This document shows, one piece after another, positions 47,701-57,600 of a stretch of DNA of 64,000 nucleotides. The stretch spans positions 32,315,951 to 32,379,950 of the forward strand of contig CM066917.1 of assembly GCA_033964015.1 (NCBI GenBank). The letters run 5' to 3'. The notes beneath the pieces were generated by a model. That model ran no database searches. It was given only the letters and a program-made list of their open reading frames with translations, and was not told the origin of the DNA. Both the position numbers and the translations under genes were made by a program. Source of the DNA: Scolanthus callimorphus (Eukaryota > Cnidaria > Anthozoa > Actiniaria > Edwardsiidae). How positions within the stretch are numbered: position 1 is the stretch's first letter; the number at the start of each line of letters is the position of its first letter.

Positions 47701-50700
47701 TATGATAGACTAAGGAAAGAAGTGCTTGATGGTATGGAAACAAAGAATCTGATCAAAAAAAACAACAGAAATAACGAAGACGTACTCTTTCACTGCCTTA
47801 TTAATCCGCCAGGAAAAATACAAAAAGAAGTGAGCGAGTACGTTTTCAAATGTTTCAAAATGCGTGAAAAATAACAAGTTCATTTTATTATTAACAACAA
47901 TATTTTGTATATATTTCAGTATATATCAGGAGTATATATTTTGCTGACCTACCCATGTACGCTAATGTATACGGTGGTAGTGAAATAATGAATTGAATGA
48001 ATTGAATTGAATACAGATAGAGGGGATCACATTTTTCTTTCGTTGCGCGCGAAGCGCGCCCAATTTTGATAAACGCATTTCATCAAGCCATTTCATTGAT
48101 AAAAGCACTTTCACCAAGAAAGTGTAGATGAACATTCCGTTTTTTTATGTATAGTAAACAAATCCTGTAGTTTTTTATTATAGATACAGTTGTTCTTGTG
48201 AATGGTGCGAAGGTATAGCGTCTTCGTTTAGCGAGTTGGCAAAGACAATTAGAAGCGCACCGAAATTTTTATTATGTATTGAGTGAATGAGGCAAATGAT
48301 AGAGAAGTTGCTGGAATAACTACTTCGAAAATTTCTTGTGGTCCCCCCTTTCAGGGCTTCAGGTTTTGAGAGATCCCCCAAAATGAAGTGATCCACCTCA
48401 AAAAAAATCCTCTGCAACCCCCCCCCCCCCCCCCCCCCCCCCCCCAGGCGATAAATAATGACAGGTCCCTTAAATGCCGTTGATACACCCATATATCTTA
48501 TAAATAAAGATATTTAGCTATATTGCAGTACTTGTGGATTCTGAAGGCAACATCGACAGAAAATATACATTGAAACACTTGAAACATACATTTCTCGTGA
48601 TATTTGTGATGAATCCGACTGGTCAGAGTTGCACTTCATGAGAGCATCAGGCGATGACCATGTTTCAATAGCTGTCCCTCCCCAGGATGTGGCTATGAGA
48701 CCAATAGGGTACTTGTACCGGTCATAAAGGTTCTTGCCAAAGAACCAACAAACTGCCGAGAAGTATTTATATGTCCCGCCATCGACAGAGGCTGGAGAAG
48801 AAGATTACACGAGGTCAAACCTTGCATATTACATTTCAATATCAGGGGATAAGGGTTCGGCATACCGCACTTCCTAAATTATACTTTAAAAGAGCCACAT
48901 AGAGCCTCAGTCGACCTCCATTTTATCAGCCTAGCAACACACCGAGTCGGAGAAAGGACTAATTTACGTGTCTGGGGCAAAAAAAAATCGACTCGAAAGC
49001 ACACGGCGACACAACTTACATGGTTTTGGCAATGTTTCCTTCCCAACCAACCAATTCAGAATTCCCTCCTATTAATTTTTCCCTTAAGAGCGTGTTTCCC
49101 GTCATATTTTGCCAACCCTATTCCCACATAACAAACAAAGTGAATTCCACACGGCACGTGTGAGCCTTTCAGACATCTTTTTTGTCTTGACTTTGGATCA
49201 ATTTGGTACATCTTCCCAGATTGCAACGCGTGGCGCCATATTTTTCGTAGTCGTGGATTGTAGCGCAGGGAACCATTTGGGAGCAGCATGATACAGACCT
49301 GAAGAGGCAACCGTCCAGGGTTGTTGTACCGTCTGTAACTCAACCAATGGAGTATCCGACTGCACCTGGAGTGCTGTGAAGAGTCTGATGTGAGGGTAGT
49401 TATCAGCTTCGGCTACTGCGTCCGATGAATTCACAACCTACAAAGAGACACAAGAGAAACAAAGAAAACAAGAGAAACGTTTTAGTATTTCTTAGCATTC
49501 TGATTGGCTAACTAAACAAACAACTAAGGCATTTGGAACGTGCAGCTTGATTTATTTTCGACAAATGTTCGACAGTTATCTGAAGTCCGCACCTATCTGA
49601 CATTTCTATTCAGCTTGTTTGATCTCACATTAGAACATTGCATTAGTTATTTTTGCGTGCCACAAAAACATACTTAGACAAGTTTATCATGTTTACCTGA
49701 GAAACTGAAAACTGCATGTTGCTTTGACCGCTACAAATCCAGACATCTCCAAAGTACACGTCCGTTATCTTGGCCTGGACTGCTGCTCCATTAACTACAG
49801 ATGTCGCCAGGACTGTGTATGGCCCCCCTGGCTCTTGGGATCCAGCATGACTTCCCAGATCTTGTCACCATTAGCTCCTTGAAAATAGATGTGTGTAAGC
49901 AAGGAGATTTTTTCACTACTAAATGGGTCTTATTATAAGCATAAATGATGCTAATTAATGTATCGGAATACTGACCCCAAATCCGAGCCCGCCCACTAGG
50001 GCTCAAAATTGCTCAACATTTGACTGGGAGTACTCGCGCTTTGATTATCACTCATACCTGTCAACTCTCCAGGATTTCGCGGGAGACTCCCGGTTTTTAT
50101 CCTTGGTCTTACGGCATGTATCATCATGTATCATCCTATAGGTCTCCGGATTTTCTTGCCATTTTCTCATACAGTTGTTGTATTTGTTGGCAGGTATGAT
50201 CACGATTCACGGTGCTCAGGTGTGAACATAAGAAGTGTGTGTGATCAGTGTACAGCGCGAATTCCAAACCCGGTATTCTCATTCTATTGTTTTGAGTCTA
50301 AGATGGCCAATGTTTGTGGTCAATGAACAGTGCGTTTTTACAGTGCACAACGAACCTGTCCGAAACCTCAGTTTCTATTCGTTGCGTGCTATGTTCCATA
50401 TGTTGCCTTGTCAAGGGAGGGGGGGGGGGATTTTTTAACGCAAAGGCACATTATCAAAGGGTTTATTCTATATTAGCATTTTACCCTGCGATTGACACAC
50501 AGTAGTTTCGTGAGAAACATCAGCTCCAGATGGCGATTCTAGCTGCACCCGGACAGTTTGACCGGCCTCTCCAAATCCCCAAACCACTGCACGACCTGGT
50601 GCTTTCTGTAGAACCATATGATGACCGTATATGTTGGCGAAGCGAAATGTGGACTGACTTGGAGTTACATCAAGAGGAAGTGACCAAACAGTCCGGAGAG

Positions 50701-50743
50701 ACAGGAAGACAAACACAGGCCCAAATTTGAGTAGAGACCCCAT
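44793..50743 (-). CDS. SIAE: sialate O-acetylesterase, copy B
   Basis: Seven minus-strand exons: 50743-50485, 49877-49697, 49437-49299, 48791-48590, 46940-46679, 45978-45610, 45050-44793 (stop TAG). All phases agree once one missing C near 49840 (CCCC in copy A) is restored, giving about 556 residues against 523 in human SIAE. The N-terminus MGSLLKFGPVFVFLSLRTV looks like a signal peptide, as expected for a lysosomal or secreted enzyme. Motifs: GDVWICSGQSNMQFS (serine nucleophile), YFSAVCWFFGKNLYDRY, IATSWGGTAIETWSS, AIWYQGEANA, SIHPNDKQDVGYRLAL (candidate catalytic His) and RYVWNVNPCPFKQC near the end. It is the upstream member of a tandem pair with copy A. Intron 4 holds two transposon remnants. 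Confidence 0.9.
46258..46640. repeat. inverted-repeat element ending in C runs
   Basis: In SIAE copy B intron 5. The left end CCCCGGGGGAGGAGGGACTC, with TTTTGGTCGGGGAC, faces the right end TCCGACCAAAAGTCCCCC and CAACCGGGG. Inner words such as CCCCTAAAAGATACCAAA and CCTAAAAAGATACGACG recur in this type of repeat. Non-coding. Confidence 0.65.
47208..48469. mobile_element. 1.26-kb TTA-flanked DNA element, copy 2, hosting a LINE fragment
   Basis: The ends GGGACCGGTCATTATTTATC and its complement (ATAAATAATGACAGGTCCC) are each beside a long C or G run and are flanked by TTA (47205-47207 and 48470-48472). The right-hand interior (48043-48320) matches the interior of the element at 40697-41718. The left interior is taken up by a LINE 3' fragment. 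In SIAE copy B intron 4. Confidence 0.8.
47400..48013 (+). mobile_element. LINE 3' end with zinc-knuckle-like C-terminus
   Basis: The frame at about 47450-47870 reads IALTRLRISAHRLEIETGRY, then ERICTKCDLKE, a TAG stop, DERHFLVRCKLYDRLRKEV. The CxxC...HFLxxC pattern after a TRLRISAH block is common at the C-terminus of RTE/jockey-type LINE proteins. An in-frame stop shows it is dead. The 3' end is a reiterated GAATT/GAATGAATTGAAT tail near 47985-48013. Confidence 0.8.
50052..50200. mobile_element. about 150-bp MITE
   Basis: TCATACCTGTCAACTCTCCA at the left faces GTTGGCAGGTATGATC at the right; the interior has CGCGGGAGACTCCCGG. In SIAE copy B intron 1. Non-coding. Confidence 0.65.
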
Positions 50744-51657
50744 TTGAAAGCTGAATCTTTTTTTTTTTGTCCTTTTTGTTGAACTGATTACGTGAAAACG
50801 AACAACAACAAGGGACGATGTCAAAGCGATGAAAACAACACCCCACTTGAACTGTCATACGCAGTGTGTCACGAACCGAGAAATGCCTTCAAGCTATAAG
50901 CTAGTCAAAAGCAGCTGGGTAATCTTTGAAATGACTTGTCAGTAGTGCGTCTCCCGGTTTTCTTTATTGCTTTGCCGTCAGGGTTATGATACAAACGCTC
51001 ACTCTTGAGGGCTTGTCAAACCTGACTTATTACTGTCTTGGTGAGGAGTTTGCTTCATGTGGTCCTGACAAACCGGACAAAAGACAACTGAAGCGAACGA
51101 GGCACGAGGAAGACACGTGGCATTGAAAAGTCATTTCAAGGTTTGCCCTCCAGTTATTGTGTTGGATATTGTCGGTTCAACGCATTCCTAGATTCCAGTT
51201 CGGTAGGCCAAGAGATCAAGATTTAGCTTGTACATATCTCTCAAAGATATTCAGGGGCGGATCCAGAAATGTGAGAAAGGGTGTTCCGCCGAAGCCATAT
51301 AAAGTGGTGAGTGATTTTGCGCTCTAGGTCGGAATAATAAAATTATCAATATTAGAAAACATTTTATTTGTGGAGTCGTTGCTTGGCATTTTCAAAATAT
51401 GTTCAAAGTCAAGCAAATGATTTTTATGAGGAAATACATTTAGAGATCGAGCAATTTCAGGCTTTGGTTGTACCAGAGTAATATCAAAGATATTCAAATT
51501 CTGTTTGCATTTTCTTAAAGCTAACAAATTCCCAATGTAGCCTGTAAAAATGATTATCAAAGCTGAAAAAGTAGGGCAAACACAAGAAAAAAATTGTTGT
51601 CAATTTCATTGGCCACTACCCCCGTGGGGGGGGAGGGGTTCTCCCAAGTAAGAGTGA

Positions 51658-52253
51658 TAGGGGTGCTCCTCGGGACACTAAAAAATCCACCCCTAAAACA
51701 ATAAACCTTTTTTGTTTAAGCAATAAACGTACTTTCCGCGTGCTCTCTGCTTTCTTACAAACACAAGGGGAATGTTGGGAGAACTGATCAAAACTTGAAA
51801 GACACGAACCGAAGGCGAGTGTCTTTCAAGTTTTATCAGTTCGACCAACATTCCCCGAGTGTTTGTAAGAAACCAGAGAGCACGCAGAAAGTATTTTTAC
51901 TTGCTTTTAGAAAATAACATACACACGCGCGACAGCGTTGCGTGACAATCGTGTTTCTCAGGTCTCTACAAACACGCTTTTTAACCAATCAGAATGCGCA
52001 CATTCACAATACAACATAGGTGTTATTTTCTAATATTGTTTATTGTTTCTCATCCAGCATATCCCTTGTTTTTAGAGCTATAAATGAATAAAGAAAGCCA
52101 GAAAACGTTTTGCTTGGTTTGTGGCCCTTTCGTTCATTTGCGTACCCCTAAAAAATACCATTTATTTAGTGAAAGCCACTATATTTCTCCAATAGCCCCC
52201 AAAAAATACCTGAGAGTCGATTTTGAACCCTAAAAAATACGACGAGCACCCCT
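51658..52253. mobile_element. element with AGGGGTGCTC ends and nested palindromic repeat
   Basis: AGGGGTGCTCCTCGGGACAC at the left and ACGACGAGCACCCCT at the right are inverted, with CCTAAAAAATAC words near both ends. The copy of the 12274 palindromic repeat at about 51712-52037 lies inside, in reverse orientation, so it was probably inserted later. Non-coding. Confidence 0.65.
51712..52037. mobile_element. palindromic MITE-like repeat, copy 2
   Basis: The reverse complement of 12274-12590 with roughly one change in 15-20 bases, including GTTTGTAAGAAACCAGAGAG, AACTTGAAAGACACGA and ACCAATCAGAATGCGCACAT. The outer edges are not sharp enough to name a target duplication. Confidence 0.8.
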
Positions 52254-52456
52254 AGATCAGGTCGACATGTGAAGAAACCCCCCGGAACTTTGAATTTCGT
52301 CTTCAGTGTTTGGTGTCATTAGAAACGGATTCTTTTCACAAGATATTGAAAACAGACTCAAAGACGTTTGCAATACAATCCAAATGATCTTGATAGTACA
52401 ATATTTGTGTCCACTGCAGTGCGTACCACTCGAACTGTTGGCGGATTCCTTGTAAT

Positions 52457-53187
52457 GGTGCTTACCATTGGTCACGAAAAACCGGTAGTTTCGGTTGGGA
52501 TTCCAATGGTACAGTCGATGTTTCGGTCATTCCGGTTGGTACGAGAGGTTCAGCTTCAGAGGTTGTCTCGCCATTCCAGTTGGAACGAACCGATCGGAAT
52601 GGTTTGTACCATTGGCACTCCAACCGGTTTAATGACCAAATAAGGTAGCCGATCCGAACCGAAATGCGAATAAGCGAATGGTAAGCGCCATTCCACTCGG
52701 TATTTTATCCCCACCGGGATAGGAGGATCCTTTGTTTACATTTTTAGCTCGTTAGCATAAGCAATATTCAGAATCAGACCGTTCGAGGGAGCTATAAAAT
52801 GATGAGTTCTGAATATCAATAGAGGACTGTAAATAAAACATAATTGGAAAATTTCAAGCTGATATCTCGAATTCTAAGCGCGTGGTGCAACGTTCAATTT
52901 AGAGGAAACATGTGAGCAAATTAGCGTTTTGCCCCAATGATTTTCACACAATTTTGAAAAGCTTCAACTAGCCTGAAAAATGACACAGAAAGAAAGGAAA
53001 CAGATCAGGACTTTTTTAAGAATGAAAAATAAACTTGTTTTGAGCTTTTCGTTGCATTTTCAAAGCTAAAAACGGCGTTTCAAAATTTCGAGAATGTAAA
53101 CAATGACGTCAGCAAGGATCCTCCTATATTCTGTACCATTGGACGCTGATCAAACCAACCGGTTTTCCTTGACCAATGGTAAGCACC
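52457..53187. mobile_element. 731-bp element with GGTGCTTACCATTGG ends
   Basis: The ends GGTGCTTACCATTGGTCACG and GACCAATGGTAAGCACC are inverted, each followed inward by an AACCGG word. Similar GGTGCTGACCATTG and AACCGG words occur at about 19806 in an NPEPL1 intron, so the family is dispersed. Its right end lies 12 bases from the next element. No transposase. Confidence 0.75.
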
Positions 53188-53199
53188 CCTGGATTTCTA

Positions 53200-54413
53200 T
53201 GCTAGTCCAAAGGTGACAAAAAAACAAGTTTCCTTTTTTATAACTAATTTGAACACTTTCACATCAAGTTTCCTTTTTGTCGACCAAAATTGATTGATTT
53301 TGTGTCAAGTTGCACAAATTTTTACAAATCAAGAAGGGCGAAAGTGTTTTTTACATCACAAATTTGACACGATGTTCTGTGGTATACTTTTATACAACAA
53401 GTGTACACATCTTTACAAATCAAGAAGGGAGAATTACGCTTTTCGTCACAATGCGATACGATGTTCTGTTCTATACTTTTATAGAACAAGTGTACACATT
53501 TTTACAAATCAAGAAGGGAGAATTGCTAATTCCATCAGGCAGCAACTTAAGCCTCGTTCCAGGGTCTTCTCGGTCATTTCCAAAATGGAGGCTGACTCTG
53601 CTGGACAGTCGACCGTCCATCTAGTTGACTGATTTCAGAGCGAAAGAGCTCTTTTGTTTTCTTAGCAATGTACCAGCCGGCTGCTTATAGGCAGAAATTA
53701 GAAGAGGGACCTAGAGAGTGTATGAGTCTCAGGGTCCGTCAGGCCAAATCAAATTGTTTATTTCTCTTTAATAATAAATTTCGGCATCGAAACTCACTTT
53801 GCAGACTACTGGACATTCGCAAACTTGGCCTCTGTCCGTTCTGTTTTCCAATTGAAATTGAATGCTCGGAATCTTGCTCCACTGCCATTCTTTGGATACA
53901 GAATCAAGCGAGAAAAGCTTGAGAGTATGATGTCCTCCGTAGCGACGTAAATTTTTCAAAATATGGTGACATATTCGGCGGCTGAAGTCATCGAAGCGAA
54001 GGCTGAACGGTCCAGAGTCAGCCTCCATTTTGGAAATGACCGATAGGACCCTGGAACGAGGCTGAAGTTGCTGCCTGATTGAAAGCGCAATTCTCCCTTC
54101 TTGATTTGTAAAAATGTGTACACTTGTTCTATAAAAGTATAGAACAGAACATCGTATCGCATTGTGAGGAAAAGTGTAATTCTCCCTTCTTGATTTGTAA
54201 AAATGTGAGCACTTGTTGTATAAAAGTATACCACAGAACATCGTGTCACATTTGTGATGAACAAAGCGCTTCTCCTTCTTCATTTGTAAAATTGTGTGCA
54301 ACTTGACACAAAATCAAGCAATTTTGGTCGACAAAAAGGGGAACTTGATGTGAAAAGTCTCAAAATTAGTTGTAAAAAAGTAAACTTGTTTTTTTGTCAC
54401 CTTTGGACTAGCA
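53200..54413. mobile_element. 1.2-kb foldback element with repeat-bearing arms
   Basis: The arms of about 400 bases are inverted copies: TGCTAGTCCAAAGGTGACAA at the left, its complement at the right, and the TCCAAAATGGAGGCTGACTC word near 53580 facing 54010. Each arm holds two to three tandem units of about 95 bases with TTACAAATCAAGAAGGGAGA. The loop (53630-53985) has no recognisable protein. Confidence 0.85.
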
Positions 54414-54643
54414 TCCTTCCGAGTTCCTCACACGAGCCAGCAGTACAAAAATTTGATGCAGCGGATATACTCAAAATTACATCCGGGATTTTTCACATCC
54501 GGATGAGTGAGTGATGTTCGATTTACTGTTACCTTAGCAACAAGCAAGTCAGCCATATTTACTTCTCTGTTTCATACTCACAGGCAACGAGTTCGTTGCA
54601 TATCAGGTTTTTATCGGGCTGGGAAGCATATATAGGAGCCAAA

Positions 54644-57600
54644 ATGGTAAGTATAGAAATTGTGCAATGTAGGTTGTTTAATAAATATTATCGTTTCACG
54701 TATGGCGCTCGTAGATCTTGTATTTTACAGTGTTGTTCTGACAAAGAGTTTTTACTCTTCCACTATGTTTTTCAGCCTCCTAAAAAGAAGAGCGGAAAAA
54801 AGAAAGGGAAGGGAAAGAAGAAGTCTGCCAAGTCTAAAACTCCCACTATTGTAGATGGCATTAGCACAGAAGAAATGTCCAAAGAACAGGTCGGTAATTC
54901 AAATTACGCGTTCAAATTAATCTCAGCAATGTGTTGTGTTTCCCAAAGATCGCCTTGCCCCCTTGCTCTGTGATTCTAAAATTCTTCAGGACTTGCAAAA
55001 ACATTTCTGGGCAAAAATAACTGTTGTTTAAATGCCAATGGAAATTCACTGCCCGTTTCGTGAAGCTCTTGTAATTCCAAATTGTGTAATGAGGCGATCA
55101 AGTCTAAGGGACTTCTTCACTGGACTCAGGACCCACTTTTAAAAGTGCACGTTCAGGGACAGGGTCTCAATAACATTTATTTTTTTACATTTGAATCGCA
55201 GCCTTATTCTTGGATTTACAGCAAAGTCAATATCCTCTTGAGGAACTATTAATAGCTTTCGATCTATTGGGAGATACTGTATGACTGTAAGGTATGCACA
55301 ATCACTATAGTCAAGTAAAAAGGCATTCCCTCTTATACTTTCTTGTAGCTTGAAGAACACATTGTGAGACTACGAGAGGAGTTGGACAGAGAAAGGGAGG
55401 AAAGAAATTATTTTCAACTGGAAAGGGATAAAGTGAACACCTTCTGGGAAATTACCAAGAGACAATTTGAAGAGAAGAAAGCAGAGTTACGAAATAAAGA
55501 CAGAGAAATGGAGGAAGCAGAAGAGAGACACCAAGTAGAAATAAAAGTTTACAAACAGAAAGTAAAACATCTACTCTATGAACATCAGAATAATATTGCT
55601 GAGCTGAAAGCTGAAGGTAAATTCAAACTAGAAATACTGTTATCAATACACACACTAGAAACAAAATATTGCTTGATCACCAAATTCCCATTTAATTTGT
55701 CTTCAAACTTCATTGACCAAAACATATCTAATTGAGCTTTTTATAAATTCTTTGGGGTTTTTGTTAAATTGTAGACTCACCGGCAAAAGCTTACTGCTAA
55801 ATCTGTTGTATGTGCTGCAAAATTTTGAAACATCACTTTTGGTTTGGAATTTGGGTATCTTCTGTTCTGCCAATCAAAACACCTAAGCCAATCAGATCAA
55901 AGGATCTGATTGGCCCAGATGGTTTGACTGGAAAAAACAACAATCCAGACATGTCTTGAATATACATCACAAAACAATGACTTTATATTTTACCTTCTCC
56001 CAGCTTCTGTGGCTCTCAAACTCTCTCAAGATGATAATCGAAATTCAGAACAAGATTTAAGAAAGGACAAGAGGTCTCTTAAGGTAGGCAAGTCATCATC
56101 ACTGCTCTTTGTAGAGTTCTAGCCAATTGAAATTGACCATTTCCACTATAAATGTACATATTTTTCTGTCCCTTCCCTGGGTAACTTTTGTCAAAGGAGA
56201 CAATCAAATTCATCTCCTCATCCACTGCCAGAGCCTAGTGATGGTTAGGAACCATGAGGCTCTGGATCAAGATTGGTTACCATGTTGCTAGGAAAAAAAT
56301 AATGGTTTGCATTTGGCTTGGTTTGCACTGCCTTTTGGTATTGCTGCTATTGCATATTAATCATGTTGACACATCCTTGCAGGTGGAATTAAAGGAACAA
56401 GAGCTTTCACATGAGGATGTTGTGAAGAATCTTAAAAGAGTAAGTATTCCATAATCAAATTTATGTACTGATATATTTGAGACAAAGAACCAGGGCTTGT
56501 GATATGAGTTGGGAAATAAGCCAAGTTTTGTGAGATTTGCAGAGCCAAATTCACAAAAGGGAATTTTGTGGGGATTTTTCAGCCAAAAAGTAATAGGCTG
56601 ATTTCTAAGGAATTCTCTGCTTGAATAATACTGGAAAGTGATCACTTTGGTGCTAATTTGAAAGCTCTATTTATTTTACCCCAGAATCATGACGAGCATG
56701 TGACAAAGTTAAGGCTTGATTTTGAGAGACAAGTGAAAGGTGAGAAGGTGAACTAAACCCATTGTTAGTGCTTACCTATCTCAAAGCTACGGCCTTGATA
56801 CTCAAGTTGCCTATCCATTGAGGGGGCTCAATCGTCTCCCAAGGGCCAAGATATTTTAGAAAATGAGTGAGTCAAGATAAAAAGGCACCCCATTATTTAC
56901 TGTTTGAAGTAGAGGATGAAAATCAAGAGTTGCACCTTAAAAAGGTCTTGGCACCCTTTTGTCATGAAGAATAGATGCTTAAATCTTGGTGGGTTTTTAT
57001 TTGCAGAAATTGAGGCAAAGTATGATAAAAAGATGAAATCACTTAGAGAAGAGTTAGAGTTGAGGAGAAAGACAGAAATCCATGAGATTGAGGAGGTATG
57101 TTATTATACATTGTTATTGGAACAACAATTCCTTCCCTAGTACATCTTCTGTTGTGTGCATTTTGCTCTCCCCATTTTACATTTTTATTTGAACCTACCA
57201 TATACAGTATATCAGTGCATCAAATGTATCTTGTTTACAGCGTAAGAATGGGCAGATCAACACGTTGATGAAGAACCATGAGAAGGCGTTTAGTGATATC
57301 AAAAACTATTATAATGACATCACGCTCAACAATCTGGCCCTAATCAACTCATTAAAGGTGAGACATGAAAATTGATTATTGAATGCCTGCAATAAATTTG
57401 CACTGGAAGCTTGCATTAAATGTATAATCATATTTATTCAAAATTCAATGCAGGAACAAGTAGAAGAAATGAAAAAGAAAGAAGAACGAATGGAGAAACA
57501 GATGAATGAGATTATGGCAGAAAATAAACGGTTGACAGAACCGCTGCAGAAAGCACGGGAAGAAGTTGAGGAATTACGGAAACAGGTAAATGTAGCAAGC

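Larger units (their letters stand above)
50744..54643. other. spacer between SIAE copy B and GAS8
   Basis: Holds the divergent promoter sides of SIAE copy B (-) and GAS8 (+) and a chain of non-autonomous elements: 51658-52253 (with 51712-52037 nested in it), 52457-53187 and 53200-54413. 50850-51600 shows no recognisable gene. About 230 bases (54414-54643) separate the last element from the GAS8 start codon, so the GAS8 promoter is compact or lies partly in repeat DNA. Confidence 0.5.

Noticed and set aside
53768..54301. Minus-strand frame of 177 codons
   Set aside because: It lies across an arm and loop of a foldback element; the opposite arm gives the same peptides, so it is repeat translation.
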